A stretch of DNA of 64,000 nt from Acidobacteriaceae bacterium TAA 166 (GCA_000421065.1 ATWD01000001.1:2596001-2660000); one strand, 5' to 3'. Shown: positions 23,347 to 31,608, numbered from the stretch's first letter. Numbers and translations are program-made. Notes: generated from the letters alone by a model not told the origin.

Positions 23347-23829
23347 CTACCGTGAATAGGTATACGTTCCGCACAGATCGGTGGAGTTGGAGATGGCCTC
23401 GAGCGTGAACGTCGGCGGCTTCATTCCGGAGAAGAAGGCCACCTGGAGCGAGTTGCCGTGGGCGTAGGCGATCATCCACTGCACGTTCTCCGAGCCGCAG
23501 AGACTGTTCTTGTGCAGGAACTTCTTTTCCGCGGGGATATAGAGGCGATAGAGACTTCCTGTACCGCCGGTGCTGGCGTCGGTGTCGAAGACGGCGCTCA
23601 CCTCGCCGGCCTCAAGCGGGCGGATCTTCGACATCGCGACGGTGTAGAAGTTGATGGTGAGCCGCTCGTCGGCGACGGTGATATCGCCGGTGATGGAGCG
23701 CGCGGTTGTGCTCACGGAGCGCCAGTAACCGCGCTCCTCCGCATGGGCGGACGCAAGCGAGAGGATCACGAGCGTCGCCGCGAGTCTCTGAAGGAGGGGG
23801 GAGGCGAAGGATGGAACTGAACGCTTCAT
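23347..23829 (-). CDS. Exported hypothetical protein
   Basis: A 160-residue protein with signal peptide (LLQRLAATLVILSLASAHAEE) and a small mature domain rich in strands, with two cysteines (KNSLCGSENVQWMIAYAH and STDLCGTYTYSR) that could pair. I do not recognise the family. The frame runs 41 codons further upstream, but the signal peptide starts at 23829. It shares strand with the DUF1080 gene downstream, with a 113-base gap holding repeat copy J, so co-transcription is uncertain. Confidence 0.68.
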   Translation of the reverse strand: MKRSVPSFASPLLQRLAATLVILSLASAHAEERGYWRSVSTTARSITGDITVADERLTINFYTVAMSKIRPLEAGEVSAVFDTDASTGGTGSLYRLYIPAEKKFLHKNSLCGSENVQWMIAYAHGNSLQVAFFSGMKPPTFTLEAISNSTDLCGTYTYSR

Positions 23830-23932
23830 GTCCTTCAGGATGCCACTTAAACTGGTTTTCCTGAAGGAGCGTGCTATAAATCTGTTGGCTTGTATCGACA
23901 AATTCAAAATCTGCGATTTTTTTGAGGAGACA

Positions 23933-24106
23933 GGGCTGCCGCGTCGGCCCAATGCACGTGGGGCGGTCCCTTCATGACGCGTATTTGCCCTTTGGGGTGG
24001 GGCTCCCGTTGGTCGCTTGCATAAATCTTTGCGCCGACCAGCGGGAGGCCCACGGCGAAGCCGGTATACGCATCATGAAGGGTGCGCCGCCCGCGCAGTG
24101 GCGCCG
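23933..24106. repeat. Large inverted-repeat element, copy K
   Basis: Full copy: GGGCTGCCGCGTCGGCCC at the left, GGGCTCCCGTTGGTCG / CGACCAGCGGGAGGCCC core, and CCGCGCAGTGGCGCCG at the right. The arms read CCCTTCATGACGCGTAT and ATACGCATCATGAAGGG, changed together relative to copy A. It lies between the secreted hypothetical gene and the Bax-inhibitor gene. Confidence 0.88.
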
Positions 24107-24118
24107 TGTTTCACCTGT

Positions 24119-24793
24119 TTAGTCCCTGCGGCGGCCACCCATCAGCTGCAGCACGGCCATGAAGATGTTGATGCCGTCGAGATAGATCGACAGAGCCAGC
24201 GAGACCGCCGACATGCCGTCGCCACCAGCGCGGATACGGGCGAAGTCGCCGACCGTGAGCAGGGTGAAGACGCCGAGCGTCAGCCAGGAGTAGGTGTCCG
24301 GCGACATGAAGTGGAGAAACATGCTGGCGATACCCGCGATGACCAGCAGGATCAGCGCGGCGAAGCCGATGCCGGCGATGCGGCGGTAGTTGATGCTGAA
24401 CAGATAAGAGACGCAGCCCATCACGGCCATGCCGGTGCCGGTGGTGGCGGCGGCGTTGAAGACGAGGCCCGGGCCGAAGACGCGCATGTAGCGCTGGATG
24501 AGCGGGCCGATCTCCCAGCCCATGAAGTAGGCGAGGACGAGGAAGAGCGAGAGGGCGACGGCGGGGCTCTGGCGGCGGGTGAGGTTAATGGCGAAGATCA
24601 GGCCGATGACGGCGATGAATCCAACGAAGGTTCCCCAGGCGGGCGCGGTGGCTACGCCGAAGGCGGTGACGAAGAAGCCGAGCGCGGTGATGCCGAGCAC
24701 CTTGGCCAGCAGCGAGGTGGTCTCAACGCGCGTGCCTTCGATGGTAGTGGGGTAGCTCGAGTAGCTGTTCATGCGGTAGTCGTTCATCGGCAT
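24119..24793 (-). CDS. Bax inhibitor-1 / YccA family membrane protein
   Basis: A 224-residue inner-membrane protein with seven predicted membrane helices, spaced as in the BI-1/YccA/YbhL family: VLGITALGFFVTAFGV, GTFVGFIAVIGLIFAI, VALSLFLVLAYFMGWEIGP, the TTGTGMAVMGCVSYLF block, IGFAALILLVIAGIASMFL, and a last helix with the family motif ALSIYLDGINIFMAVLQLM (two acidic residues near the C-terminus). Relatives act in FtsH regulation or as pH-gated Ca2+ leak channels. The N-terminal cytosolic tail (MNDYRMNSYSSYP) is Tyr/Ser-rich. It ends 12 bases before repeat copy K. Confidence 0.9.
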   Translation of the reverse strand: MPMNDYRMNSYSSYPTTIEGTRVETTSLLAKVLGITALGFFVTAFGVATAPAWGTFVGFIAVIGLIFAINLTRRQSPAVALSLFLVLAYFMGWEIGPLIQRYMRVFGPGLVFNAAATTGTGMAVMGCVSYLFSINYRRIAGIGFAALILLVIAGIASMFLHFMSPDTYSWLTLGVFTLLTVGDFARIRAGGDGMSAVSLALSIYLDGINIFMAVLQLMGGRRRD

Positions 24794-25184
24794 CGTGTGC
24801 TCCGTGGTGCGAGTGCTTTAACATTATATGACTCCGTTTGGGGCGGTTTGTCATATCGGCCCCTCCCGGTTTTCGGGCAAAGTATTCTAAATAAATACTT
24901 TAGCCTTGGACTTGCAGGGTAAAGTCCTGAAAAACGAAGGGTGGGGGCCTCAAAGTCCTGCATTGTAAGGATTTATCGGAGAGGGGACGGGCCAGGCCCC
25001 GGTTCGGATGCCTGTGGCCCGGATTCCTGTCTTTAAGCATAGCCCGTGGAGGGTGGTGAATCGGCATCTTCGACACTGCGTGATCTTTACTTTGAACGGT
25101 TGTGTTTTGTTTCGTTTGGGAGGTTCTGTCGCTTTGGGGAAGGGTTGACAGGCTCCCGGTTCGTGAGAGAACCCCGCTGAGAAC
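24794..25184. other. Noncoding stretch with imperfect direct repeats
   Basis: 391 bases without a credible gene, more AT-rich at the left. It holds a degenerate motif AAAGTCCTG twice (24922 and 24953), each followed by a G-rich run, and GGACTTGCAGGG before them. I have the impression this is another dispersed acidobacterial repeat. It contains promoters of the Bax-inhibitor gene and nothing else I can name. Confidence 0.45.
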
Positions 25185-25721
25185 TTACCTTCCCGGGGGT
25201 GCTGGTTTGTAGAGGGCCATCTGCTTGTGAATGAGGGCTAACAACTGTTCGGCGGAGAGGGGGAGCGCGGTGATGTTGAGGTTGAAGCGGCTGAAGCCGA
25301 GCGCCTGGTTGGCGGAGCCCAGGAGGCGTTTGCCGGAGGGCAGCTCGGCGTAGCGCTGCTCCTCATCGGTGAGGCGGAGGGCGATGAACTTGCTTCGCTT
25401 CACCTGAACGATCCGGGCGTCGAGGAGGGTGCTCCAGGGGATGACGGGGGTAGAGAGGGTGCGGTCGAAGATGCCGCGGTCGTCGAGGATGAGGCGGGGG
25501 CGGGTGTCGAAGAGCTGGCGGAGGATCTGGAGGCCGCAGGCTCCGAAGAGGAGGATGGAGAGGATGCCCATGCCCTGGATGAGCCATGCGGGACGGCGCG
25601 AGGTGGCGGCGATGCTCTGGGCCGAGGTGGCGAACCAGTAGCCCAGGGCGACGAAGGCGATGCTGGCGAGCAGCAGGAGGAGCAGCTTGCCTCGGGAGGG
25701 TTTGAGCTCGAGGGGCGTCAT
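25185..25721 (-). CDS. STM3941-like membrane protein with PH-like domain
   Basis: 178 residues with two N-terminal membrane helices (LLLLLLASIAFVALGYWFA and QGMGILSILLFGACGLQIL) and a C-terminal soluble domain of about 105 residues. The soluble part has the bacterial PH-like look: PRLILDDRGIFDRTLSTPV, then IPWSTLLDARIVQVKR, then KFIALRLTDEEQ. This layout matches the STM3941 family of uncharacterised membrane proteins. The protein stands alone, upstream of the noncoding stretch. Function is unknown. Confidence 0.65.
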   Translation of the reverse strand: MTPLELKPSRGKLLLLLLASIAFVALGYWFATSAQSIAATSRRPAWLIQGMGILSILLFGACGLQILRQLFDTRPRLILDDRGIFDRTLSTPVIPWSTLLDARIVQVKRSKFIALRLTDEEQRYAELPSGKRLLGSANQALGFSRFNLNITALPLSAEQLLALIHKQMALYKPAPPGR

Positions 25722-25784
25722 GGGTGGGATTTTATACAGGGGTGTTTATAAGGGTAAAAATGGAGTTCGCGCTTTGACGCAAAT

Positions 25785-25819
25785 GCCCTATTCATGCAGT
25801 GAAGCCGCATGAATAGGGC
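25785..25819 (-). terminator. Hairpin downstream of the FG-GAP gene
   Basis: GCCCTATTCATGC pairs perfectly with GCATGAATAGGGC around a nine-base loop. It lies 25 bases past the stop of the FG-GAP protein gene on the minus strand. There is only a weak T stretch after it. Confidence 0.65.
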
Positions 25820-25843
25820 CCTCGGCGGGGGCACGCTTCGTTT

Positions 25844-27790
25844 TTATTGAACAATAAGTGCAGCGGTAGCGGTACGAGTCAGGGTCGAGCCACCGTTGGT
25901 AACTGTCCCTGTAACAGTAAAGGTAGTCGAACCAATCGGCGTACCTGGAACTGTCGTTGACGAAGAGGAAGAATTGTTTGAACCGCAGCCCATAGCGAAC
26001 GAACTTAAGATGAAAAGTGCAGAGACGCTGAGCAGAGGAGTCAGTACGCGGCGACGCCGTGTGCAACAAAGAGCAAGCAATGGGAGAAACACATAGGCAC
26101 TGTAAGATCTGGACCTCTTCGAGTTGACGGGAGCCGAAGTTCGCACGGAAAGGCTTGTAGTCGCAGGCTGGCCCGTCAGTGTAATCGTGGCCGGGTCGCA
26201 TGTGGTTTGCGATGGAAGCCCGGAGCAGGTGAGCGTTACGCTTCCGGAGAGTCCCCCAACTGGCGTAGCTGCAAGAATGTAGGTCGCGGTACCGCCACTG
26301 GAAACGGTCTGTGAAGCAGTCGTGAAAGAAAGCTGCAGGTCGGTGATCGACTGCGAGAGGGTTGTACTGGTGACTGCGTTGAAGTTTGTGTCACCTGCAT
26401 AGGCCGCAGTCAAATTATGCTGACCTGCACTGAGATTGGAAAGCGAGAAGACAGCGTTGCCACTCGAGTCGAGAGTTTGTTGACCAAGCGATACGGAGCC
26501 GTCCATGAGAGTGACTGCACCTGTGGGTGTTCCATCGCCTCCGGAGACGTTCGCCATGATATTGACTGAGCTGCCGACAAACTGAGAGGGGGAACTTGAA
26601 GAGAGGCCGACCGTGGGAACAAGCTTCGGCTTGATTGAAAGAAAGATGGAGATGTTCTGTGTGCCGCTGTTAACAATAAGATCGGGTATGCCATCATCGT
26701 TAAGATCGGCGACGGAGAGATTTGTTCCCCCACTGCCGATGGGCGCGCTGAAGTCAGGCGACGACTGCGAGAACTCGCCCGTTCCGTCGTTGAGGAAGAT
26801 ATTGATTGTATGACTGACGTCGTCTGAAACGACAGCATCGACCTTTTTGTCCCCGTCGATGTCGACTGCGGCAACCATGGGAGGATCGGCGTCGAACGCC
26901 TTCCCTTGAGGGATGGCCAGATAAGAAAGCTTCGAGAAATCGAAAGTTCCATCGCCGTTGCCAGGAACGACTCCGGCGGAATCGGTAGCACCCACCAGTA
27001 AATCGGTAGCACCCACCAGTAAATCCGGGAAACCATCGCCGTTGAAATCGGCGGAACTTAACCACGCAGGCTGCGGAAACGAGGACTGGGGCACAATTAC
27101 AGGTGAGGAGAAGTTGCCGTTTGCTGCTCCGGAGTAAAACCGAATGTCGGAGGGTGGATTTATGGATACAACGACGACGTCGGGATTGCTGTCCAAGTTG
27201 AAGTCAGCGACGGTCACCCCCGTAAAGTCCCCGTAGCCTCCCCCCAAGCTGTTAAGGTTTCCTTTCTGGAACCCACCATGTCCATCGCCAATAAAGGAAT
27301 AGGTCGACCCATTTAAACCAAGTACCAGATCAAGGTGCTTATCCTTGTTGATATCGACAGCGACTCCAGATACAAATCCATAGCCGCCTGCCACGTCCTG
27401 CTGTTGGGTGAAGGTTCCATCATTATTCCCTGTGAGGATAATGGAGGCCTGATATCCCGAAACTGTAGCAAGAATTACGTCCTGCTTTCCATCCTCGTTG
27501 AAGTCTCCGGTGATAACTTTTCCCGCCCCCGATGCCATCATCGTAACGGGAGTTATCTTTGGAGCACCGAAGTTGCCGGTACCGTCATTTAGATATACAT
27601 AAAGATTTTTTGCGCGGATATCGGTAGCAACGATGTCCGGCTTGCCGTCCCCATTGAAATCAGCAACGGCCATTCCAGAGAGGAGATAGAATCCCGTCGC
27701 AATATCCGTTCGCGTCTTATATTGCAGAACGGCTGCGAAGGAAGTTGAGGCAAGGGCAGAGAGAAGATAGGAGCACAGCAATGCTTTCAT
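25844..27790 (-). CDS. FG-GAP/VCBS repeat protein with Ig-like domain, exported
   Basis: A 648-residue surface or secreted protein. After a signal peptide (ALLCSYLLSALASTSFA) come about seven FG-GAP/VCBS repeats over residues 25-400, each with a Ca-binding loop such as DFNGDGKPDIV, DFNEDGKQDVI, DINKDKHLDLV and DLNDDGIPDLI. These form a beta-propeller. A bacterial Ig-like domain (GDGTPTGAVTLMDGSVSLGQ) follows. The C-terminus has two hydrophobic stretches split by RRRR, then a Ser-rich spacer, as in many acidobacterial Ig proteins. A seven-residue DLLVGAT tandem duplication sits near the middle. The role is probably adhesion or binding; the ligand is unknown. Confidence 0.85.
   Translation of the reverse strand: MKALLCSYLLSALASTSFAAVLQYKTRTDIATGFYLLSGMAVADFNGDGKPDIVATDIRAKNLYVYLNDGTGNFGAPKITPVTMMASGAGKVITGDFNEDGKQDVILATVSGYQASIILTGNNDGTFTQQQDVAGGYGFVSGVAVDINKDKHLDLVLGLNGSTYSFIGDGHGGFQKGNLNSLGGGYGDFTGVTVADFNLDSNPDVVVVSINPPSDIRFYSGAANGNFSSPVIVPQSSFPQPAWLSSADFNGDGFPDLLVGATDLLVGATDSAGVVPGNGDGTFDFSKLSYLAIPQGKAFDADPPMVAAVDIDGDKKVDAVVSDDVSHTINIFLNDGTGEFSQSSPDFSAPIGSGGTNLSVADLNDDGIPDLIVNSGTQNISIFLSIKPKLVPTVGLSSSSPSQFVGSSVNIMANVSGGDGTPTGAVTLMDGSVSLGQQTLDSSGNAVFSLSNLSAGQHNLTAAYAGDTNFNAVTSTTLSQSITDLQLSFTTASQTVSSGGTATYILAATPVGGLSGSVTLTCSGLPSQTTCDPATITLTGQPATTSLSVRTSAPVNSKRSRSYSAYVFLPLLALCCTRRRRVLTPLLSVSALFILSSFAMGCGSNNSSSSSTTVPGTPIGSTTFTVTGTVTNGGSTLTRTATAALIVQ
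26980..27021. repeat. 21-bp tandem duplication inside the FG-GAP gene
   Basis: AATCGGTAGCACCCACCAGTA occurs twice in a row, an exact 21-bp copy. It keeps the frame and doubles the residues DLLVGAT in one FG-GAP blade. Confidence 0.95.
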
Positions 27791-27911
27791 TTCGCACGGC
27801 ATCCAAAAAATCAAAATTAGAAGGATTGACGCCTTACCCTAGCAACCCTCTGAAATGATGTCAATCATCTCATTGGTGCAATGGGTGGATTACCGGTAAC
27901 GGCAGACATTC

Positions 27912-29333
27912 TTATGGATAAATCCTGTTCAGGGTTCTGGCGAAGGGGATGGTTTCGCGGACGTGGTCGAGGCCGCAGATCCAGGCTACGGCTCGTTCGA
28001 TTCCCATGCCGAAGCCGGAGTGGGGGACGCTGCCGTATTTGCGCAGGTCGAGGTACCACTGGAAGGCGGCGAGCGGGAGATTGTGGTCTTCGATGCGCTG
28101 CTTGAGAAGGTCGTAGCTGTCGACGCGCTGGGAGCCTCCGATGATCTCGCCGTAGCCCTCGGGGGCGAGGACGTCGACGCAGAGAGCCTTGGTGGGGTCG
28201 GCGGGGTCGGGCTGCATGTAGAAGGCCTTGATGGCCGCAGGGTAGCGGTGCACCATTACGGGCTTTGAGAACTGCGAGCTGATGTAGGTCTCGTCGGGGG
28301 AGCCGAAGTCATCGCCGTAGCGGTGCGGGTTTTCGAGCTTGCCTTCGGCGTAGGCCTTTTCGAGCATGGCGTGGGCCTGGTCGTAGCTAAGGCGCGGGAA
28401 TTTGTTGGGAGAGGCAACCGCGGGTTCTTCGACTTCGGCTGCGCCTTCGCTCAGGATGACACTTTCTTGATTTGAGATCTCATTCGCAGTGGGAGCGAGG
28501 ACGGCCTCGAGCTTTTCGACGTCGCGGCCGATGACCTTGAGGTCGGCGCGGTGGTGCTCGAGGACGCGGGTGACGATGTGGGTGAGGAAGGCCTCGGCGA
28601 GGTCCATGAGGCCGGAGAGCTCGAGGTGCGCGACCTCGGGCTCGATCATCCAGAACTCGGTGAGGTGGCGGCGGGTCTTGGACTTTTCGGCGCGGAAGGT
28701 GGGGCCGAAGCTGTAGACCTTGCCGAGGGCCAGCGCGGTGGCTTCGATGTAGAGCTGGCCGGACTGGGTGAGGTAGGCCTTGTCGTCATCGAAGTAGTCC
28801 ATCTCGAAGAGCTCGGAGGTTCCTTCACACGCATTGGGGGTCAGGATCGGCGGGTCGGTGCGGATGAAGCCGTGGGTGTCGAAGAACTCGGATGCGGCGC
28901 GCATGATGGTGGCGCGGACGCGAAGGATCGCCGACTGGCGGGGGGAGCGGAGCCAGAGGTGGCGGTGCTCCATGAGGAAGTCGACGCCGTGCTCTTTGAG
29001 GGTGATGGGGTAGGGATCGTCGGGGGAGACGGGGGAGATGACGTCGATGTTGTGGACGTCGAGCTCGTAGCCGGAGGGGGCGCGAGAGTCGGCGCGGACC
29101 TGGCCGGTGACGGTGAGGCTGCTCTCCAGCTGCAGGTTCTTTAGTGTTTCAAAGACCTGCTCGGGGACGGCGGCCCGGGGAACGATGCCCTGGATGGTTC
29201 CGGTGCCGTCGCGGAAGGTGGGGAACAACAGCTTGCCCGAGGAGCGGATGTTGTAGAGCCAGCCGCGCAGGGTGACGGTCTGGCCTTCGTGCTGGCCGAT
29301 GGTGGAGATGGTGACGATAGGGGTTTCGGGCAT
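27912..29333 (-). CDS. asnS: Asparaginyl-tRNA synthetase
   Basis: A class II synthetase that charges tRNA-Asn, 473 residues. The N-terminal OB-fold ([20 protein letters not shown]) binds the anticodon. In the catalytic domain, [19 protein letters not shown] is motif 2 and the Asn-specific [11 protein letters not shown] block, and [16 protein letters not shown] is motif 3. Between about residues 280 and 312 is an insert ([20 protein letters not shown]) that replaces a short link in other AsnS proteins. Its DNA matches a dispersed repeat pattern (see 28421). A direct AsnS means Asn-tRNA need not be made through the amidotransferase route. Confidence 0.95.
   Translation of the reverse strand: MPETPIVTISTIGQHEGQTVTLRGWLYNIRSSGKLLFPTFRDGTGTIQGIVPRAAVPEQVFETLKNLQLESSLTVTGQVRADSRAPSGYELDVHNIDVISPVSPDDPYPITLKEHGVDFLMEHRHLWLRSPRQSAILRVRATIMRAASEFFDTHGFIRTDPPILTPNACEGTSELFEMDYFDDDKAYLTQSGQLYIEATALALGKVYSFGPTFRAEKSKTRRHLTEFWMIEPEVAHLELSGLMDLAEAFLTHIVTRVLEHHRADLKVIGRDVEKLEAVLAPTANEISNQESVILSEGAAEVEEPAVASPNKFPRLSYDQAHAMLEKAYAEGKLENPHRYGDDFGSPDETYISSQFSKPVMVHRYPAAIKAFYMQPDPADPTKALCVDVLAPEGYGEIIGGSQRVDSYDLLKQRIEDHNLPLAAFQWYLDLRKYGSVPHSGFGMGIERAVAWICGLDHVRETIPFARTLNRIYP
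28421..28462. repeat. Second repeat family, copy translated inside asnS
   Basis: On the minus strand it reads AGTGTCATCCTGAGCGAAGG then CGCAGCCGAAGTCGAAGAAC. This TCATCCTGAGCGAAG...GTCGAAG pattern is, from memory, a widespread intergenic repeat in Acidobacteriota. Here it is in frame and encodes the insert [14 protein letters not shown] in AsnS. Confidence 0.6.
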
Positions 29334-29365
29334 GGCTTAACGAGTTTACTAGGCCGTAAAAGCAG

Positions 29366-29570
29366 GCGCTGCCGCGCGGGGTCCTTCGCGGACGGCGAGT
29401 GAGCCTTCGGCGTGGGGCTCCCGTTGGTTGCCTGGAAGATTCTTGCGCCGACCAGCGGGAGGCCCATGGCGAAACCGATATACATGTCACGAAATGACCG
29501 CGCATTGGGGTTCCGGGCGAGCTTGCTCGCTGGAGTGGACTCCACGCGGAGTGGGCCCGGTCGGCAGGCC
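29366..29570. repeat. Large inverted-repeat element, copy L
   Basis: Full copy with ends GCGCTGCCGCGCGGGG and GAGTGGGCCCGGTCGGCAGGCC. The left arm has the variant GTCCTTCGCGGAC, the core is GGCTCCCGTTGGTTG / CGACCAGCGGGAGGCC, and the right arm has TGTCACGAAATGACCGCGC plus an extra segment GGGCGAGCTTGCTCGC and GGAGTGGACTCC. It lies in the divergent gap between asnS and the nuclease-like gene. Confidence 0.88.
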
Positions 29571-29610
29571 ATGCTTCTATATTCGCTTTTTGTTCGCATA
29601 CAATATTGCC

Positions 29611-30435
29611 ATGACAGAGAAGCTGTCGAGCTCGGCGCTGCGGCGGGAGATTGGGGCGCGGAATCTTGCTCGTGCCGCAGAGGGGCGTGAGCATGAGGTG
29701 ACGTATGGCGAGGTGGCCAGCGTGATCTATTGCGGCGATGAGGCGGAGCATGGCAACTTCTATGCAGCATCGTATCGGGCGATTGTGCAGCAGCCGGAGT
29801 GGGCGCGGAGATTGGAGAAGCGCTATACGGCGAGCGCGCGGGTCCCGCGCGCGTTCGATCGCAGGCGATATGAGCTGGACTGCGCGAACAGCTCGGATGC
29901 TCTGCTGATGAATGTCTTTTGTTGTCCTCGGGTGCTGGCGCGGGCGGAGGTGTGCTCGCTGCTGGGCGTGGAACGCGGGTGTGTGCCGGAGTTTGGGGTG
30001 CGGGTGGGGTTGACGATGAAGAAGAAGCAGGTGGATCGCACCGAAATCGACATGCGCCTAGGCGATCTGCTGGTGGAGGCGAAGCTGACGGAGACGGGAT
30101 TTCAGACTGCACCGATGCGGCTGCTCGAGCGCTATGTGGCGCTGGAAGAAGTCTTCGATGTGGACGAGCTGCGGAGGAACGATGGTGGCAGGGTGCGGGG
30201 ATATCAGCTGATTCGCGGCGCGCTGGCAGCGCATGCGACGGGAGGGTCGTTCGTGGTGCTGTGCGATGGGCGACGGCGTGATCTGATGGAGCAGAGCTTT
30301 GGGGTGATGTGCGCTGTGAGCAGTCTTAGTCTTCGCAGCCGTCTGAAGATGCTTACGTGGCAGGAGCTGGCGGCTTCGCTCCCGCGGGGGCTACGGGAGT
30401 TTCTTGCGGAGAAGTATGGGATTGCGGCGGGCTAA
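29611..30435 (+). CDS. Uncharacterised protein with a PD-(D/E)XK nuclease-like core
   Basis: 274 residues, no signal peptide. I do not recognise the family with certainty. The central stretch RTEIDMRLGDLLVEAKLTE has the spacing of a PD-(D/E)XK nuclease core: an acidic residue, a strand, then E-x-K. The N-terminal part is basic and helical (REIGARNLARAAEGREHE), and C-terminal GGSFVVLCDGRRRDLME looks like a Rossmann-like strand. It could be an orphan restriction-type or repair nuclease. No methylase or helicase is adjacent; topoisomerase IB is convergent downstream. A TACAAT -10-like box ends six bases before the ATG, so the transcript may be nearly leaderless. Confidence 0.6.
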   Translation: MTEKLSSSALRREIGARNLARAAEGREHEVTYGEVASVIYCGDEAEHGNFYAASYRAIVQQPEWARRLEKRYTASARVPRAFDRRRYELDCANSSDALLMNVFCCPRVLARAEVCSLLGVERGCVPEFGVRVGLTMKKKQVDRTEIDMRLGDLLVEAKLTETGFQTAPMRLLERYVALEEVFDVDELRRNDGGRVRGYQLIRGALAAHATGGSFVVLCDGRRRDLMEQSFGVMCAVSSLSLRSRLKMLTWQELAASLPRGLREFLAEKYGIAAG

Positions 30436-30446
30436 ATAAAGGCGAT

Positions 30447-30476
30447 GGCCGGCTGGGCCCACTGCGCGGCAGCGCC
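30447..30476. repeat. Inverted-repeat element, end-only copy M
   Basis: GGCCGGCTGGGCCCACTGCG then CGGCAGCGCC, preceded by GGCGAT. It fills the gap between two convergent genes and ends four bases before the topoisomerase stop. Confidence 0.82.
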
Positions 30477-30480
30477 TTGC

Positions 30481-31608
30481 CTAGCTGGCCTTTTCGAGCA
30501 GAAGACGCTGCTTCAGGAGACTGACGAGGACGTGTTCTTCCTGGCGCAGGGCGTGCGCATGCTCGGCGATCTCGCGGTCGAGCTCGCGTTTGGCAGCGGG
30601 GATGTTGTTGCCGTTCAGGTATGCCTCGAGCACAGTCGGGTGAATATAGCACTTGCGGCAGACGGCAGGGGTGTTGCCGAGACGCTGTGCGACCGCCTTG
30701 ACCATGGTGACGACGTTCCGCTTGGCCTCGGCGGCGGAGGTGAAGGGCTCGTATTCACGCAGAAGATCGCAGGCCAGCACCGACCCGGCCCAGGTGCGGA
30801 AGTCCTTCGCAGTGAAGTATTGGCCGGTGATGGATTGCAGATAGTCGTTGACGTCGGCGGAGTCGATGGTGTGACGCTCGCCATCGGGTGTGAGGTATTG
30901 GAAGAGCTCGTAGCCGGGGATATCGACGCAGCGACGGATGATGCCGGCGAGCCGGCGATCATGGAGGTCGACGGTGTGGTGGATTCGGCTCTTGCCCTGA
31001 AACGAGAAGGTGATGTGGGATCCTTCGACCTCGACGTGGCGGGTACGTAGGGTGGTCAGGCCAAAGGAGCTGTTCTCACGAGCGTATTCCTGGTTGCCGA
31101 CGCGGATCAGCGTGGACTCCATGAGGGATACGATGGCGGCGAGGACGCGTTCGCGTGGCAGTCCGGGAAGCGCGAGATCGTGATCGACGCGCTCGCGGAT
31201 GACGGGCAGGGCCTGGGCGAAGAGGATCATGCGTTCGTACTTGGTCTCGTCGCGCACCTCGCGCCAGCGCGGGTGATAGCGCGATTGCTTGCGCCCGCGG
31301 ACGTCGCGGCCGGTGGCCTGAAGATGGCCGTTAGCGATGGGCGAGATCCAGACGCCGGTCCATGCGGGAGGGATGACGAGCGAGCGGATGCGGGTGAGCG
31401 TCTCTTTGTCGCGTATGGCCTTGCCATCGGGGCCGACGTAGGTGAAGCTTCTGCCGTGACGCTTGCGGCGAATTCCCGGGCGGCTGTCGGTGACGTAGCG
31501 CAGATGCGCGGCCTTCGCGGATTCGACCGGATCGAGCAGGGCTTCGAGCTTTGCGGCGCGGCGGGGGCGTTTCAGGGGTGGCGCGGGTTGGGCAGCCTTT
31601 GCAATCAT
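30481..31608 (-). CDS. Type IB DNA topoisomerase
   Basis: A 375-residue topoisomerase of the poxvirus/eukaryote-like type IB, which relaxes supercoils through a 3'-phosphotyrosine bond. The N-terminal domain has RRKRHGRSFTYVGPDGKAI and IPPAWTGVWISPIANGHLQ (family signature). The catalytic domain holds ALIRVGNQEYARENSSFGLT-type sequence (RVGNQEYARENSSFGLTTL, first catalytic Arg), KDFRTWAGSVLA (second Arg region) and VCRKCYIHPTVLEAY, where the Tyr is the nucleophile (residue 321 from this start). The frame is open 48 codons further, with a basic extension; the ATG at 31608 is preferred. It is transcribed alone. Confidence 0.93.
   Translation of the reverse strand: MIAKAAQPAPPLKRPRRAAKLEALLDPVESAKAAHLRYVTDSRPGIRRKRHGRSFTYVGPDGKAIRDKETLTRIRSLVIPPAWTGVWISPIANGHLQATGRDVRGRKQSRYHPRWREVRDETKYERMILFAQALPVIRERVDHDLALPGLPRERVLAAIVSLMESTLIRVGNQEYARENSSFGLTTLRTRHVEVEGSHITFSFQGKSRIHHTVDLHDRRLAGIIRRCVDIPGYELFQYLTPDGERHTIDSADVNDYLQSITGQYFTAKDFRTWAGSVLACDLLREYEPFTSAAEAKRNVVTMVKAVAQRLGNTPAVCRKCYIHPTVLEAYLNGNNIPAAKRELDREIAEHAHALRQEEHVLVSLLKQRLLLEKAS

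Noticed and set aside
29428..29610. Upstream extension of the nuclease-like frame
   Set aside because: The extension translates repeat copy L, so it is unlikely to be coding.
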